Shown here: one piece after another, positions 1-5,990 of the stretch | Layout of the letters: each line of letters opens with the position of its first letter | Position numbering within the stretch: position 1 is the first letter of the stretch | NCBI GenBank assembly: GCA_022572625.1 | Contig: JACZVN010000030.1 | Span: 1 to 5,990, forward strand | Reading direction: 5' to 3' | Source of the DNA: Patescibacteria group bacterium | GTDB lineage: Bacteria; Patescibacteriota; Patescibacteriia; UBA2591; UBA6264 | Length of the DNA stretch: 5,990 bases | Program-made: the position numbers and the translations under genes | Notes under the pieces: model-generated | Databases searched by the model: none | Seen by the model: the letters and a program-made list of their open reading frames with translations, nothing else | Told to the model about the DNA's origin: nothing

Positions 1-1
1 G

Positions 2-616
2 GTTGATTTAAATCGAACAACGACATTTGTTTCTGATCTCTATAAAATTCTTATAAAGAATCCAGATTCGGAGCTCCAACATACTATTGATTTTATATTC
101 TCGCTTATTCGGGAAACCCCGGCTTCTCCAGAAGAGTTCTATGAAGCATTTTTTCGAACTAAAAAATTTGTTCTTCTCCGGCAGATGGAGGTAAAAGAAT
201 ACTTCGGGGAACTTAAAAATGCTTTAGAGAAAGGTCTTGATGTTAAGCCGTGGGTAAAAACTACCCTATCTCCAGGTTCACAGGTGGTAACCTCGTATCT
301 GGAGGCAAGCGGATTACTTGAATCTTTTGAGAAATTAGGATTTAAATGGGAAAATGTAATTGAAATTCCTCTTAATGAAACTTATGCTGATGGAGATGCT
401 ATTACTGGCCGTTTAGATGGGACTTTGATTAAATATTTTGATAATCCTGGTATTTATCTTATTAAAAATAGTCAAAAGCGAGCTTTTCAGTCCGGGGATA
501 TTTTCGAGGCCCTGGGTTATAAATGGGATGATATTATAGAGATACCGGTCGATGAAATATACCCAGATGGGCCGATTATTGAGGGCAATATTACCAGTAC
601 TCCAGCTTTGAGATAA
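2..616 (+). CDS. Partial protein (C-terminal 204 residues) with two GYKW-type repeats, function unknown
   Basis: The frame is open from base 2 to the TAA at 614-616, so this is the 3' part of a longer gene. An ATG at 185 is internal: the 61 codons before it are open and protein-like (charged helices with FVSDLYKIL and [10 protein letters not shown]). The visible N-terminal two thirds look helical and soluble. The C-terminal third holds two copies of a ~30-residue unit centred on [11 protein letters not shown] and [11 protein letters not shown], each ending in Y-x-D-G; the second is preceded by [13 protein letters not shown]. From memory, this layout (YLI-x-NG-x-KR, then GYxW-x-x-I, then YP-x-G) recurs at the C-termini of predicted exported proteins in CPR genomes, where it may be a wall- or surface-associated module. 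No enzyme motif is visible and the N-terminus is missing, so neither a signal peptide nor a function can be assigned. It lies 37 bases before mreC and need not be related to it in function. Confidence 0.8.
   Translation, partial: VDLNRTTTFVSDLYKILIKNPDSELQHTIDFIFSLIRETPASPEEFYEAFFRTKKFVLLRQMEVKEYFGELKNALEKGLDVKPWVKTTLSPGSQVVTSYLEASGLLESFEKLGFKWENVIEIPLNETYADGDAITGRLDGTLIKYFDNPGIYLIKNSQKRAFQSGDIFEALGYKWDDIIEIPVDEIYPDGPIIEGNITSTPALR
326..415 (+). repeat. Protein repeat unit 1 (FEKLGFKW...YADG)
   Basis: First copy of a 30-residue unit in the partial upstream protein. It aligns without gaps to the unit 59 residues further on, with 16 of 30 residues identical by eye, including G-x-K-W, IEIP, Y-x-D-G and the final G. 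The DNA copies have diverged, so this is an old domain duplication rather than a recent nucleotide repeat. Confidence 0.7.
503..592 (+). repeat. Protein repeat unit 2 (FEALGYKW...YPDG)
   Basis: Second copy of the 30-residue unit, eight codons before the stop. It is closer to the form I recall from CPR proteins because it keeps the preceding YLIKNSQKR strand and the YPDG turn, both of which are degraded or absent in the first copy. Confidence 0.7.
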
Positions 617-653
617 TTTTAAAAATAAGTTAATTAATTTCTAAGTTTATAAA

Positions 654-1385
654 ATGCGAAAAGCAGTTATATCTTTTATTATTTTCGTTTTTTTGTTTAT
701 ATTAATTTTTCTCCTTAAAGGAGAAAATATTTTTTATACCAGCCTTAGTCCTTTGCAAAGGTTATTCTACGGCCAGGCAGAGGATGAATTTATAGCCAAT
801 AATCTTTATTTGGAATTAGAAGATACTAAACTTAAAATATATCAAGCAGAAAACGAACTTTTAAAAAGGCATCTTAATTTTTTAGAAACGACCAAAGATA
901 ATTTTATCCTGGCCAATATCATTGGTAAAGGATATGAGATCGGATTTGATTGGTTTATAATTGACCGTGGTCAAAGGGATGGAGTGAAAAACGGTTTAGC
1001 AATAGTTGATGAAAAAGGGGTCTTAATTGGCACAGTAGTTAAAGTTAAAGATACTATCGCTTATTTAAGACCGATTTTTGACCGTCATTCTTCAATCAGT
1101 GCTGATATCATATGGGAATCTAGTCAATCTGATATTGAAATTGTTTCCGGTCTGGTTCAGGGAGAATATGGTTCAACTATAAAAATGAAGTATATTCCTT
1201 TAGGTAAAGCAGTGAATCTTGGCGATACAATTATTACCTCTGGTTTAGAGAAAAATATCCGTCGAGGGATAATCATTGGTCGGGTGGCAGCGATCGACAA
1301 AAAGCCAAATGCTATTTTTCAGGAAATAGTTATCGGACCTATTTTTAATCCTAATTTTAGGATTGTTTCTATACTTTTGCCATGA
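654..1385 (+). CDS. mreC: Rod shape-determining protein MreC
   Basis: MreC is the bitopic membrane scaffold of the elongasome; it links MreB and MreD to PBP2 and acts on the outer face of the membrane. Residues 4-22 form one transmembrane helix. About 42-80 is charged and heptad-like, fitting the MreC coiled coil. The rest is the double beta-barrel domain, with two family signatures: IIDRGQRDGVKNG at 102-114 and, near 190-211, GDTIITSGLEKNIRRG followed by IIIGRV. At 243 residues it is shorter than the usual 270-370, mainly because it has no C-terminal extension. The ATG at 654 is chosen because it places the hydrophobic helix right at the N-terminus; no clear Shine-Dalgarno precedes it. The 37-base AT-rich gap before it is the only space for a promoter within the cluster. 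It ends in TGA, overlapping mreD by four bases. mreB is not visible in the window. Confidence 0.93.
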   Translation: MRKAVISFIIFVFLFILIFLLKGENIFYTSLSPLQRLFYGQAEDEFIANNLYLELEDTKLKIYQAENELLKRHLNFLETTKDNFILANIIGKGYEIGFDWFIIDRGQRDGVKNGLAIVDEKGVLIGTVVKVKDTIAYLRPIFDRHSSISADIIWESSQSDIEIVSGLVQGEYGSTIKMKYIPLGKAVNLGDTIITSGLEKNIRRGIIIGRVAAIDKKPNAIFQEIVIGPIFNPNFRIVSILLP

Positions 1386-1918
1386 ATATCTTAAAATTCA
1401 TTTTATTAATTTTTTTTACTCTTTTCTTGATGATTTTAGAAATCTCCTGGCCAAATTTTCCCCGGTCGTTGTCTTTTATTTTGATTCTGATAATTGTTTT
1501 ACTGATCGAGGGCAGCCAGGATATTTCTTTAAGTAACTTTAAGCCAAAATACGTTTTGATTTTAGCTATTTTTGGAGGAATATTATTAGATATTTATTCT
1601 ATTTTTCCGCCTGGTTTATTTTTTTTAGCTCTTTTGGCTACGACTTATATCGCTCATCGTTTTATTCTACCCCGATTTAGTTTAGCTAGTTTTTTAAGTA
1701 TTTTTGTTATTGGTATTTTAAGCAGTTTAGTTTATCAACTGCTTATTTTAATTATTAGTTATTTGTATTATTTTTTAAATTTATTAGAGGCGCGAGTTAT
1801 TTTTGATCGATTTTATTGGACAATTTTTTGGCAAGCGATTATTGGTAATAGTTTATTAATACTTATCTTTTCTTTAGCGGTGAGACTAATTGGGGCTAAA
1901 TATAAGAAATTAAGATGA
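1382..1918 (+). CDS. mreD: Rod shape-determining protein MreD
   Basis: MreD is the polytopic membrane partner of MreC in the elongasome. The 178-residue product is of normal length and almost entirely hydrophobic, with about five membrane segments, roughly at residues 3-21, 29-43, 57-90 (probably a pair), 102-134 and 147-170. The strongest signature is GGILLDIYSIFPPGLFFLALL-like sequence around 65-85 (glycine-rich start, L-L-D, then P-x-G-L), which matches the conserved MreD core, together with its position directly after mreC. The ATG lies inside the mreC stop (ATGA), so translation is probably coupled to mreC; no Shine-Dalgarno is evident. Its own TGA again overlaps the next ATG. MreD sequences diverge strongly, so the call rests on the motif, size, topology and gene order together. 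Confidence 0.9.
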   Translation: MNILKFILLIFFTLFLMILEISWPNFPRSLSFILILIIVLLIEGSQDISLSNFKPKYVLILAIFGGILLDIYSIFPPGLFFLALLATTYIAHRFILPRFSLASFLSIFVIGILSSLVYQLLILIISYLYYFLNLLEARVIFDRFYWTIFWQAIIGNSLLILIFSLAVRLIGAKYKKLR

Positions 1919-4266
1919 AAAAAGGATTAAAAATACTTATTTCAGAACCATTTATTTTTGGTTTGATTTTATTAATTTTATTAGTAAAATTTTATGGATT
2001 ATTTCAAGCTGGGTTGCTGCCGGGTTCTGATACTATTCCGCATCAATACGCCTTAAAAGTAATGGCCAAAAACTTTTTACCTGATTTTAGGTTAAGCGGA
2101 TATAATTTAAATTGGTCGGGTGGTTTTCCTCTTTTTCAGTTTTATCCGCCCTTGGCATTTGTTTTAATTAGCTCAATCCATTTTTTATCTTTTAAATTGA
2201 TTTCTCTAGCCCTGGCTTTAAGAATTTTTGTTTTTTTTAGTCTTTTTCTTTTTCCGCTTAGTTTTTATTTATTTGTTAAAGAATTTTTAGGTAAAAAAAC
2301 AGCCAAAGTCGGGGCCTATTTTAGTTTATTTTTTATTTTTTATAATTATATTGATCAGGCCTGGTTTTTAGGGGCTAAGGCCAATATTGTCATTGGTCTT
2401 TTTATTTCTTTTTTTGCTCTTTCTTTATTTTTATTATATTTTGCTTTTTTAGAAAAATTGCGAAAAAGCCCAAATCAAACAAATTTTTTAATCACTTCCT
2501 TAATCTTAGCTGGTTTATTTCTAACCCATACCTTAACCAGTATTGCCGCCGGTATTTTTTTGTTTATTTATTTGCTTTTTTACCATCAAAAAAAGTTTTT
2601 AAAAAAAGTTATACTGGTTGGTGTGTTAGCCTTTTTATTGGCTAGTTTTTTCCTAATTCCATTTGCCGCTAATTTAAAATACACTTCGGCTGAACCCAGT
2701 TATAATAATCAGAATATTTTACAAATTTTTTTCCCTTTTAAATTAACTGAATTGTTTGGCGCTAATTTTAATATTTTAGCCTTTTTACCGCTAGCTATTT
2801 TTATTTTATTCTTAATCGGCTTAAGCCGCTTATTTAAAGAACAAAAGTTTTTTTTACCCTCAGCTTTTTTAATCACTTTTATATTTTTGTTCAATGATTA
2901 TTTGTTTAAATCTTTTCCTAATTTAACTTTACATTATTATCGGTTCATGCCGTTTGTTTTTTGTTTGATTTTAGCGATTAGCAGTTATGGATTTATTATT
3001 GTCTTAAAAAGACTTCAGTCAAAAATTTGGCTGCAGTATATTTTTTCAATTTTAATATTTTTACTTTTTTTCTATCAAATTATCACTTATAATTCGGGGT
3101 TAAAAATTAAATCAGACAAAGCTTACTTAATGGATGATTATCACTATTCCTTAGATCAATATCCATCGGCTAGCTCGGCCAGGGAAGTACGTGAATATTT
3201 TCGAGCTCAAGATTTTTCTGCCCGGATTTTTATTGAAAGCCCGATATCCTATTACCAAACGATTGGCTCAACTCATTATTTTACTGGTTTAATGGCCCTA
3301 GATGGTCACAAATTATTAAACGGCCTTTATGCCGAAAGCAACTTGCAAACTCCTTTTATTAGTGCGGCCGTTGCACCGATTTCCGAAACTTTGATTTGGG
3401 GTCAGCGTTTATCGCCGCCAGATAAACAGTTTTATAGCCAGCTATCATTCATGACCTCTGATTATTTAAAGCTTTTTAATGTCGGATATATCCTTGCTTA
3501 TACAGAAAAATTAAAGTCTAATTTAGATCAATATCAAGATGTAATTTTAATTAAAGTGATTGATGATTGGCAAATTTACCGAGTTGCCAATCCGCGAAAT
3601 TTAGTCTATCAGCCAAAATATAAACCAGGCCTTTTTATTGATCAAGACGGCGAAATAGATTGGTCGGAATTTGCTGACTGGTGGTATAAGTTTCCCCAGC
3701 TTTTAGATTTTCCCATAGTTGAGTCTTTAACCAGCCTCAAGGACTTAACTCAGCAAGAAGTTGATAATTTTTCTATGCTTATTATTTCCGCTAAAAATCT
3801 AAAAGAAAATAAAATAAAATTATTAAGGGAATTAAATCATCCGGTTGTCTTCTTGAATTTAGACTCAAATGATTATAATCTAAATGAGCAGTTTACCTGG
3901 ATAGATAATTTAGGATATAAAAAATATTCAGAGATTTTAGCTGAATACTTGTTTAAGGAAAAAGAAAATTATCTCATTTCCGTTTCAGAACCAGAAGTGA
4001 AGAAGTTTACTGATCAAGAGATAGTGTTTAACGCTCAAGGGCCGGTGATTATTAATGCTGGTTATTTTCCCTATTGGCAGAGTATTAATAAAGAGCAAAA
4101 AGTTTACCGAGTAACTCCTGGACAAATGCTAGTTTTTTCAGATGGCCAAACGGTTCTTCATTATCAAAGTGATTTAGTAAAAAAGATTAGTGTTATTGTT
4201 TCTTGGCTAACTTTATTAGGGATAATAGTTTGGCTAATTTTAAAACCCAAAAAAAATAAAATTTAA
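1915..4266 (+). CDS. Large polytopic membrane protein, PTPS-related/GT-C glycosyltransferase-like
   Basis: This 783-residue protein starts in an ATGA overlap with mreD. Residues 10-30 form the first membrane helix, followed by a short extracytoplasmic loop with GSDTIPH (Asp39, His43) and then GGFPLFQFYPPL at 69-80. These two motifs are the hallmark of the PTPS-related integral membrane family, often annotated '6-pyruvoyl-tetrahydropterin synthase related', which has a GT-C-like layout despite that name. Further helices run to about 390, with an LTHTLTS segment near 203-209. Residues ~395-755 form a large predicted extracytoplasmic domain, including LKLFNVGYILAY (519-530), WQIYRV (552-557) and AGYFPYWQS (715-723). 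The last resembles the beta domain of YfhO-type proteins. A final helix at ~757-776 is followed by a lysine-rich tail. GT-C enzymes use lipid-linked sugars outside the membrane, with an Asp in the first loop; Asp39 is a candidate. Substrate and activity are unknown. The name 'PTPS-related' should not be read as pterin synthesis. Confidence 0.75.
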   Translation: MKKGLKILISEPFIFGLILLILLVKFYGLFQAGLLPGSDTIPHQYALKVMAKNFLPDFRLSGYNLNWSGGFPLFQFYPPLAFVLISSIHFLSFKLISLALALRIFVFFSLFLFPLSFYLFVKEFLGKKTAKVGAYFSLFFIFYNYIDQAWFLGAKANIVIGLFISFFALSLFLLYFAFLEKLRKSPNQTNFLITSLILAGLFLTHTLTSIAAGIFLFIYLLFYHQKKFLKKVILVGVLAFLLASFFLIPFAANLKYTSAEPSYNNQNILQIFFPFKLTELFGANFNILAFLPLAIFILFLIGLSRLFKEQKFFLPSAFLITFIFLFNDYLFKSFPNLTLHYYRFMPFVFCLILAISSYGFIIVLKRLQSKIWLQYIFSILIFLLFFYQIITYNSGLKIKSDKAYLMDDYHYSLDQYPSASSAREVREYFRAQDFSARIFIESPISYYQTIGSTHYFTGLMALDGHKLLNGLYAESNLQTPFISAAVAPISETLIWGQRLSPPDKQFYSQLSFMTSDYLKLFNVGYILAYTEKLKSNLDQYQDVILIKVIDDWQIYRVANPRNLVYQPKYKPGLFIDQDGEIDWSEFADWWYKFPQLLDFPIVESLTSLKDLTQQEVDNFSMLIISAKNLKENKIKLLRELNHPVVFLNLDSNDYNLNEQFTWIDNLGYKKYSEILAEYLFKEKENYLISVSEPEVKKFTDQEIVFNAQGPVIINAGYFPYWQSINKEQKVYRVTPGQMLVFSDGQTVLHYQSDLVKKISVIVSWLTLLGIIVWLILKPKKNKI

Positions 4267-4271
4267 TAATT

Positions 4272-5558
4272 ATGTCAGATCCTTTTTCTATTTTACCCCA
4301 AGATAAAAATGTTAAAAACCGCCGGTTGGTTAATTTTTCTCGCGGGCGAGTTGTAGGTGATTATATGCCGGGCAGTGAATCAGAGAGTGGCCGGCCAATG
4401 TTTTCTCCAATAGAAAAAAGCAGAATTTATACTTTGTTTATTTTGTTTTTTTCAGTAATTTTAATTATTTTTATTCGTCTTTTATGGTTACAAACTGTAT
4501 CGGGCGATTACTATCGTGATTTGGCGGAAGGAAATAGAATTCGTGTTTTGCCGATTAAAGCTGACCGAGGACTTATTTATGACAAAAATCTTCAGCCTTT
4601 AGTTAAAAATGTACCCAATTTTTCTTTAATGGTAATTCCGGGTGATTGGCTAAAAAATCCAGAACAAAAAAATAAAACCATTGATAAACTTTTAATTTTA
4701 TTAAAAATAGATTCGCATGATGATCAAAAAGTTTTTCTTGATATTTTTGAAGATTTATCACCCTATTCTTATCAGCCAGTCATGCTTAAAGAAAAAATAG
4801 ATTATCAAATCGCAATGGCTTTAAGGCTGGAATTGGAGCAATTACCAGGTATTGTTTTAGAAATTAAAGCCCAGCGCGAATATTTAGATAGCCAATATTT
4901 TTCCCATCTCTTGGGTTATGTTGGGAAAATTAGTCCGGAAAAATTAGAAAGTTCTTCTGATTATTTATTAACTGATTTGATTGGTAAAACCGGTTTAGAA
5001 TTATATTATGAGGATTTATTAAAAGGGGTCGACGGACAAAAAAGGATTGAGGTTAATTCTTGGGGCAAGGAGGAAAGAATAGAATCTTATCGACCGCCCG
5101 TTACCGGTCAAGACTTAATTCTTTCTATTGATGCTGATTTACAGAAGAAAATAGCTGAAGTTTTAATTAAATATATTAAAATCAATCGTAGTCCAGCTGG
5201 CGCCGTCGTAGCCTTAAATCCTCAGACTGGAGAGGTGATATCTATTTTTAGTTGGCCAAATTATGATAATAATATATTTATTACCGGGACGGCCGAAGAT
5301 TATCAGCAATTGGTTGATAATCCAAATAAACCCTTTGTTTTTCGGGCAATTGCCGGCGAATATCCAGCAGGTTCAGTAATTAAACCAGTTATTGCCGCTG
5401 GAGCTTTGGATCAAGGAATCATTAACCGTCAAACAAAAATTAATTCAGTGGGAGGAATAACTATCGGACAGTGGTTTTTTAATGATTGGAAAGAAGGCGG
5501 ACACGGGTTAACCGACTTAACTAAAGCGTTAGCCGAGTCGGTTAATACTAAATTGTAA
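4272..5558 (+). CDS. mrdA: Penicillin-binding protein 2 (transpeptidase), 3' end lost at a junction
   Basis: PBP2 is the class B transpeptidase that crosslinks peptidoglycan during cell elongation, partnered by RodA. The start follows the previous stop by five bases. Residues 1-50 form a longer than usual cytosolic tail, and ~51-74 is the membrane anchor. The PBP dimerisation domain begins with ADRGLIYDKNLQPLVKNVPN (97-116) and continues through LLGYVGKISPEKL (213-225) and GKTGLELYYEDLLKGVDG (238-255). The transpeptidase domain starts near 280. Its nucleophile motif is YPAGSVIKP, with Ser368 and Lys371 as S-x-x-K, and the second motif S-x-N is Ser423-Asn425. The frame then reads Thr-Lys-Leu-stop, where PBP2 normally continues SxNTYFY. 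The KTG motif and roughly 170-250 residues are missing. Real PBP2 sequence appears to end near 5549, so the last two codons and the stop come from foreign sequence. As it stands the product could not be active. No other forward frame after 5549 restores PBP2-like sequence, so a simple frameshift is unlikely. Confidence 0.92.
   Translation: MSDPFSILPQDKNVKNRRLVNFSRGRVVGDYMPGSESESGRPMFSPIEKSRIYTLFILFFSVILIIFIRLLWLQTVSGDYYRDLAEGNRIRVLPIKADRGLIYDKNLQPLVKNVPNFSLMVIPGDWLKNPEQKNKTIDKLLILLKIDSHDDQKVFLDIFEDLSPYSYQPVMLKEKIDYQIAMALRLELEQLPGIVLEIKAQREYLDSQYFSHLLGYVGKISPEKLESSSDYLLTDLIGKTGLELYYEDLLKGVDGQKRIEVNSWGKEERIESYRPPVTGQDLILSIDADLQKKIAEVLIKYIKINRSPAGAVVALNPQTGEVISIFSWPNYDNNIFITGTAEDYQQLVDNPNKPFVFRAIAGEYPAGSVIKPVIAAGALDQGIINRQTKINSVGGITIGQWFFNDWKEGGHGLTDLTKALAESVNTKL
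5547..5553. other. Breakpoint: end of AT-rich chromosome, start of unrelated sequence
   Basis: PBP2 similarity stops right after the codons for SVNT (5538-5549). From here the base composition rises from about one third GC to about 45%, then 57%, then 75%, and the plus-strand gene run ends. The exact breakpoint could lie a few bases either side, since short shared bases at a join cannot be resolved by eye. No direct repeat, integrase gene or tRNA gene marks it as an attachment site. Confidence 0.75.
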
Positions 5559-5673
5559 CCTTGGTACTCCTGGGGGATGTTCTTTATCTGGGTCACCTTA
5601 AGTGTGGTACTACACTGGGGGCAGTACTTGAAACTTTTGTAACCGTCCTGGTTTTGCTCATAGTGGATGCAAG
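5550..5673 (-). CDS. Possible zinc-ribbon peptide fragment (CPQC), partial at both ends
   Basis: On the minus strand, in a different frame from the tail-fibre-like reading, bases 5673 to 5550 encode a stop-free peptide: a Cys-Ile-His-Tyr start (Cys codon 5671-5669), then DGYKSFKYCPQCSTTLKV, then QIKNIPQEYQGYN up to the breakpoint. FKYCPQCSTTLK (CPQC at 5623-5612) closely resembles the Cys-Pro-x-Cys knuckle plus Leu of small zinc-ribbon proteins, where CPxCGxxL is usual; here Ser replaces the Gly. The partner cysteine pair is not clear: only one Cys with a nearby His lies upstream. The stretch is ~45% GC, unlike both flanks, suggesting a third source genome. The fragment has no start or stop of its own. 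Either this frame or the tail-fibre frame is the true one here; both cannot be. Confidence 0.4.
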
Positions 5674-5910
5674 AGTATTGTATATAGGCACCGCCGAATT
5701 TGAGGCGATTGTGACGGTTATCTCGCCCGTATCATCTAGTATCGCTGTGCTGTTCTGGATAACGTCGCCGCTTGTGCCGTTGAATCGTGTGATCGCGTTG
5801 TCCGTGCTTGAGCCTGGTGCAATTACATCGCCAGAACCCGCGACCGTTGATGGCGACCAATCCACCAACGACACCGTGCTGTTGGCGACATCCGCTGCCG
5901 GAGGGGCCAA
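5593..5910 (-). CDS. Phage tail-fibre/structural-protein-like fragment, truncated
   Basis: The open frame reads 105 residues from a TTG at 5910 to a TGA at 5593, but neither end is likely to be genuine. The diagnostic part is at residues 27-63 (about 5832-5722): GDVIAPGSSTDNAITRF, then NGTSGDVIQNST, then ILDDTGEIT. This closely matches a motif I know from many phage and phage-derived tail or surface proteins, of the form GDVxGPxSSTDNAIxRFDGTTGxxIQNSxxxxDDxGxxT. Composition is Ser/Thr/Asp/Gly-rich with no membrane segment, as expected for beta-rich fibre proteins. After about residue 75 the sequence loses this character and overlaps the zinc-ribbon reading in another frame, so the genuine fibre fragment probably ends between 5640 and 5700. 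Upstream of the TTG an in-frame TAA (5928-5926) occurs, and there the composition jumps to ~75% GC, so the right end is probably a second join. GC is ~57% against ~33% for the shape genes. Confidence 0.6.
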   Translation of the reverse strand: MAPPAADVANSTVSLVDWSPSTVAGSGDVIAPGSSTDNAITRFNGTSGDVIQNSTAILDDTGEITVTIASNSAVPIYNTLASTMSKTRTVTKVSSTAPSVVPHLR

Positions 5911-5989
5911 CCCGCTCGAGGACGATTACGAGGCCGAGGCCGCGTTCGCTCGCGCGCTCGAGGCGGTGGCTCGATCGCTGGCCCGGCAG
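5909..5989 (+). CDS. Fragment of an unidentified high-GC gene (acidic Ala/Glu-rich helix)
   Basis: Bases 5911-5990 are about 75% GC. The plus-strand frame from 5909 reads NPLEDDYEAEAAFARAL followed by EAVARSLARQ and is open to the window edge. It has 23 of 27 third codon positions G or C, as expected for a real gene in a high-GC genome, and forms a plausible amphipathic helix; the minus-strand frames give Arg/Pro-rich shadow-like peptides or stops. The start is not visible, and the first residues may belong to the neighbouring piece. The style recalls N-terminal helices of some phage head or portal proteins, but 27 residues are too few to name a family. Confidence 0.35.
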
Positions 5990-5990
5990 C

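Noticed and set aside
185..187. ATG at 185 as the true start of the first gene
   Set aside because: The same frame is open and protein-like back to base 2, and a start here would give an N-terminus beginning mid-helix.
608..653. Possible promoter (TTGAGA at 608-613 with TAATTA at 631-636, or TATAAA at 648-653) before mreC
   Set aside because: In such AT-rich DNA these matches are expected by chance; the -10 candidates are poor or abut the start codon. A promoter is possible but not supported.
2709..2894. A 61-codon reverse-strand open frame rich in Lys and Ile
   Set aside because: It lies wholly inside the large membrane-protein gene and its Lys/Asn richness is what the reverse of a Phe/Leu-rich AT-rich gene gives; no motif or start signal.
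654..4266. Use of a TGA-recoded genetic code (as in SR1 or Gracilibacteria)
   Set aside because: mreC and mreD both terminate naturally at TGA in ATGA overlaps, and no gene needs TGA to be read through.
5550..5610. Simple frameshift in mrdA instead of a breakpoint
   Set aside because: The other two plus frames after 5549 read NCNLGTPGGCS and IVTLVLLGDV, neither resembling the expected NTYFY-x-x-G continuation, and composition changes at the same point.
5552..5908. Plus-strand frame open without stops across the whole foreign stretch, strongly hydrophobic (Val/Leu-rich)
   Set aside because: It is the exact antisense register of the minus-strand fibre frame, so Asp/Asn/Ser codons read as Val/Ile/Leu-like ones. 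It also runs across the suspected joins. Only the last ~27 codons look like real coding.
5550..5990. Prophage insertion into mrdA
   Set aside because: There is no integrase, attachment repeat or tRNA, and the first phage-like sequence is a mid-gene structural fragment following another unrelated piece, which is not how a prophage edge looks.
1..5990. CRISPR arrays, tRNA or rRNA genes, insertion sequences, rho-independent terminators
   Set aside because: No spaced direct repeats, RNA-gene signatures, transposase motifs or GC-rich hairpin followed by a T-run could be found by eye; the many T-runs lie inside Phe/Leu-rich coding sequence.

Overview
The first ~5.55 kb looks like the chromosome of a small, AT-rich bacterium, most likely of the candidate phyla radiation (Patescibacteria). 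The reasons are low GC (roughly one third), very tight packing on one strand, ATGA stop/start overlaps, few recognisable Shine-Dalgarno sites, a short MreC, and an upstream protein with 'GYKW...IEIP' repeats of a kind I associate with CPR genomes. TGA works as a normal stop (mreC and mreD both end in it), which argues against the TGA-recoded lineages SR1 and Gracilibacteria. The assignment is an inference from style, not from a marker gene.

Layout. At 2-616 is the 3' end of a gene whose start lies outside the window; its C-terminus carries two copies of a ~30-residue repeat. At 654-5558 is a same-strand, probably co-transcribed cell-shape cluster: mreC, mreD, a large polytopic membrane protein of the PTPS-related/GT-C type, and mrdA (PBP2). 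MreC and MreD are the membrane parts of the elongasome, and PBP2 is its peptidoglycan transpeptidase. The membrane protein overlaps mreD by 4 bases and sits 5 bases before mrdA, so it is likely produced with them. It may handle a lipid-linked sugar at the envelope, but its substrate cannot be read from the sequence.

At about 5549 the picture changes abruptly. mrdA breaks directly after its second catalytic motif (SVN), before the KTG motif, and homology to PBP2 stops. The last ~440 bases appear to be at least two and perhaps three short unrelated pieces: a ~45% GC stretch whose minus strand reads as a zinc-ribbon-like peptide (CPQC); a ~57% GC stretch whose minus strand carries a phage tail-fibre-type motif (SSTDNAITRFNGTSGDVIQNS-like); and a ~75% GC stretch whose plus strand reads as an acidic, Ala/Glu-rich helix. 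Three compositions and two coding directions within 440 bases, with no integrase or attachment site, point to a chimeric assembly or amplification artefact at a contig end rather than a real insertion. I see no convincing new biological system. The most interesting real biology is the membrane protein embedded in the mreCD-mrdA cluster; the most important practical point is the chimeric tail.
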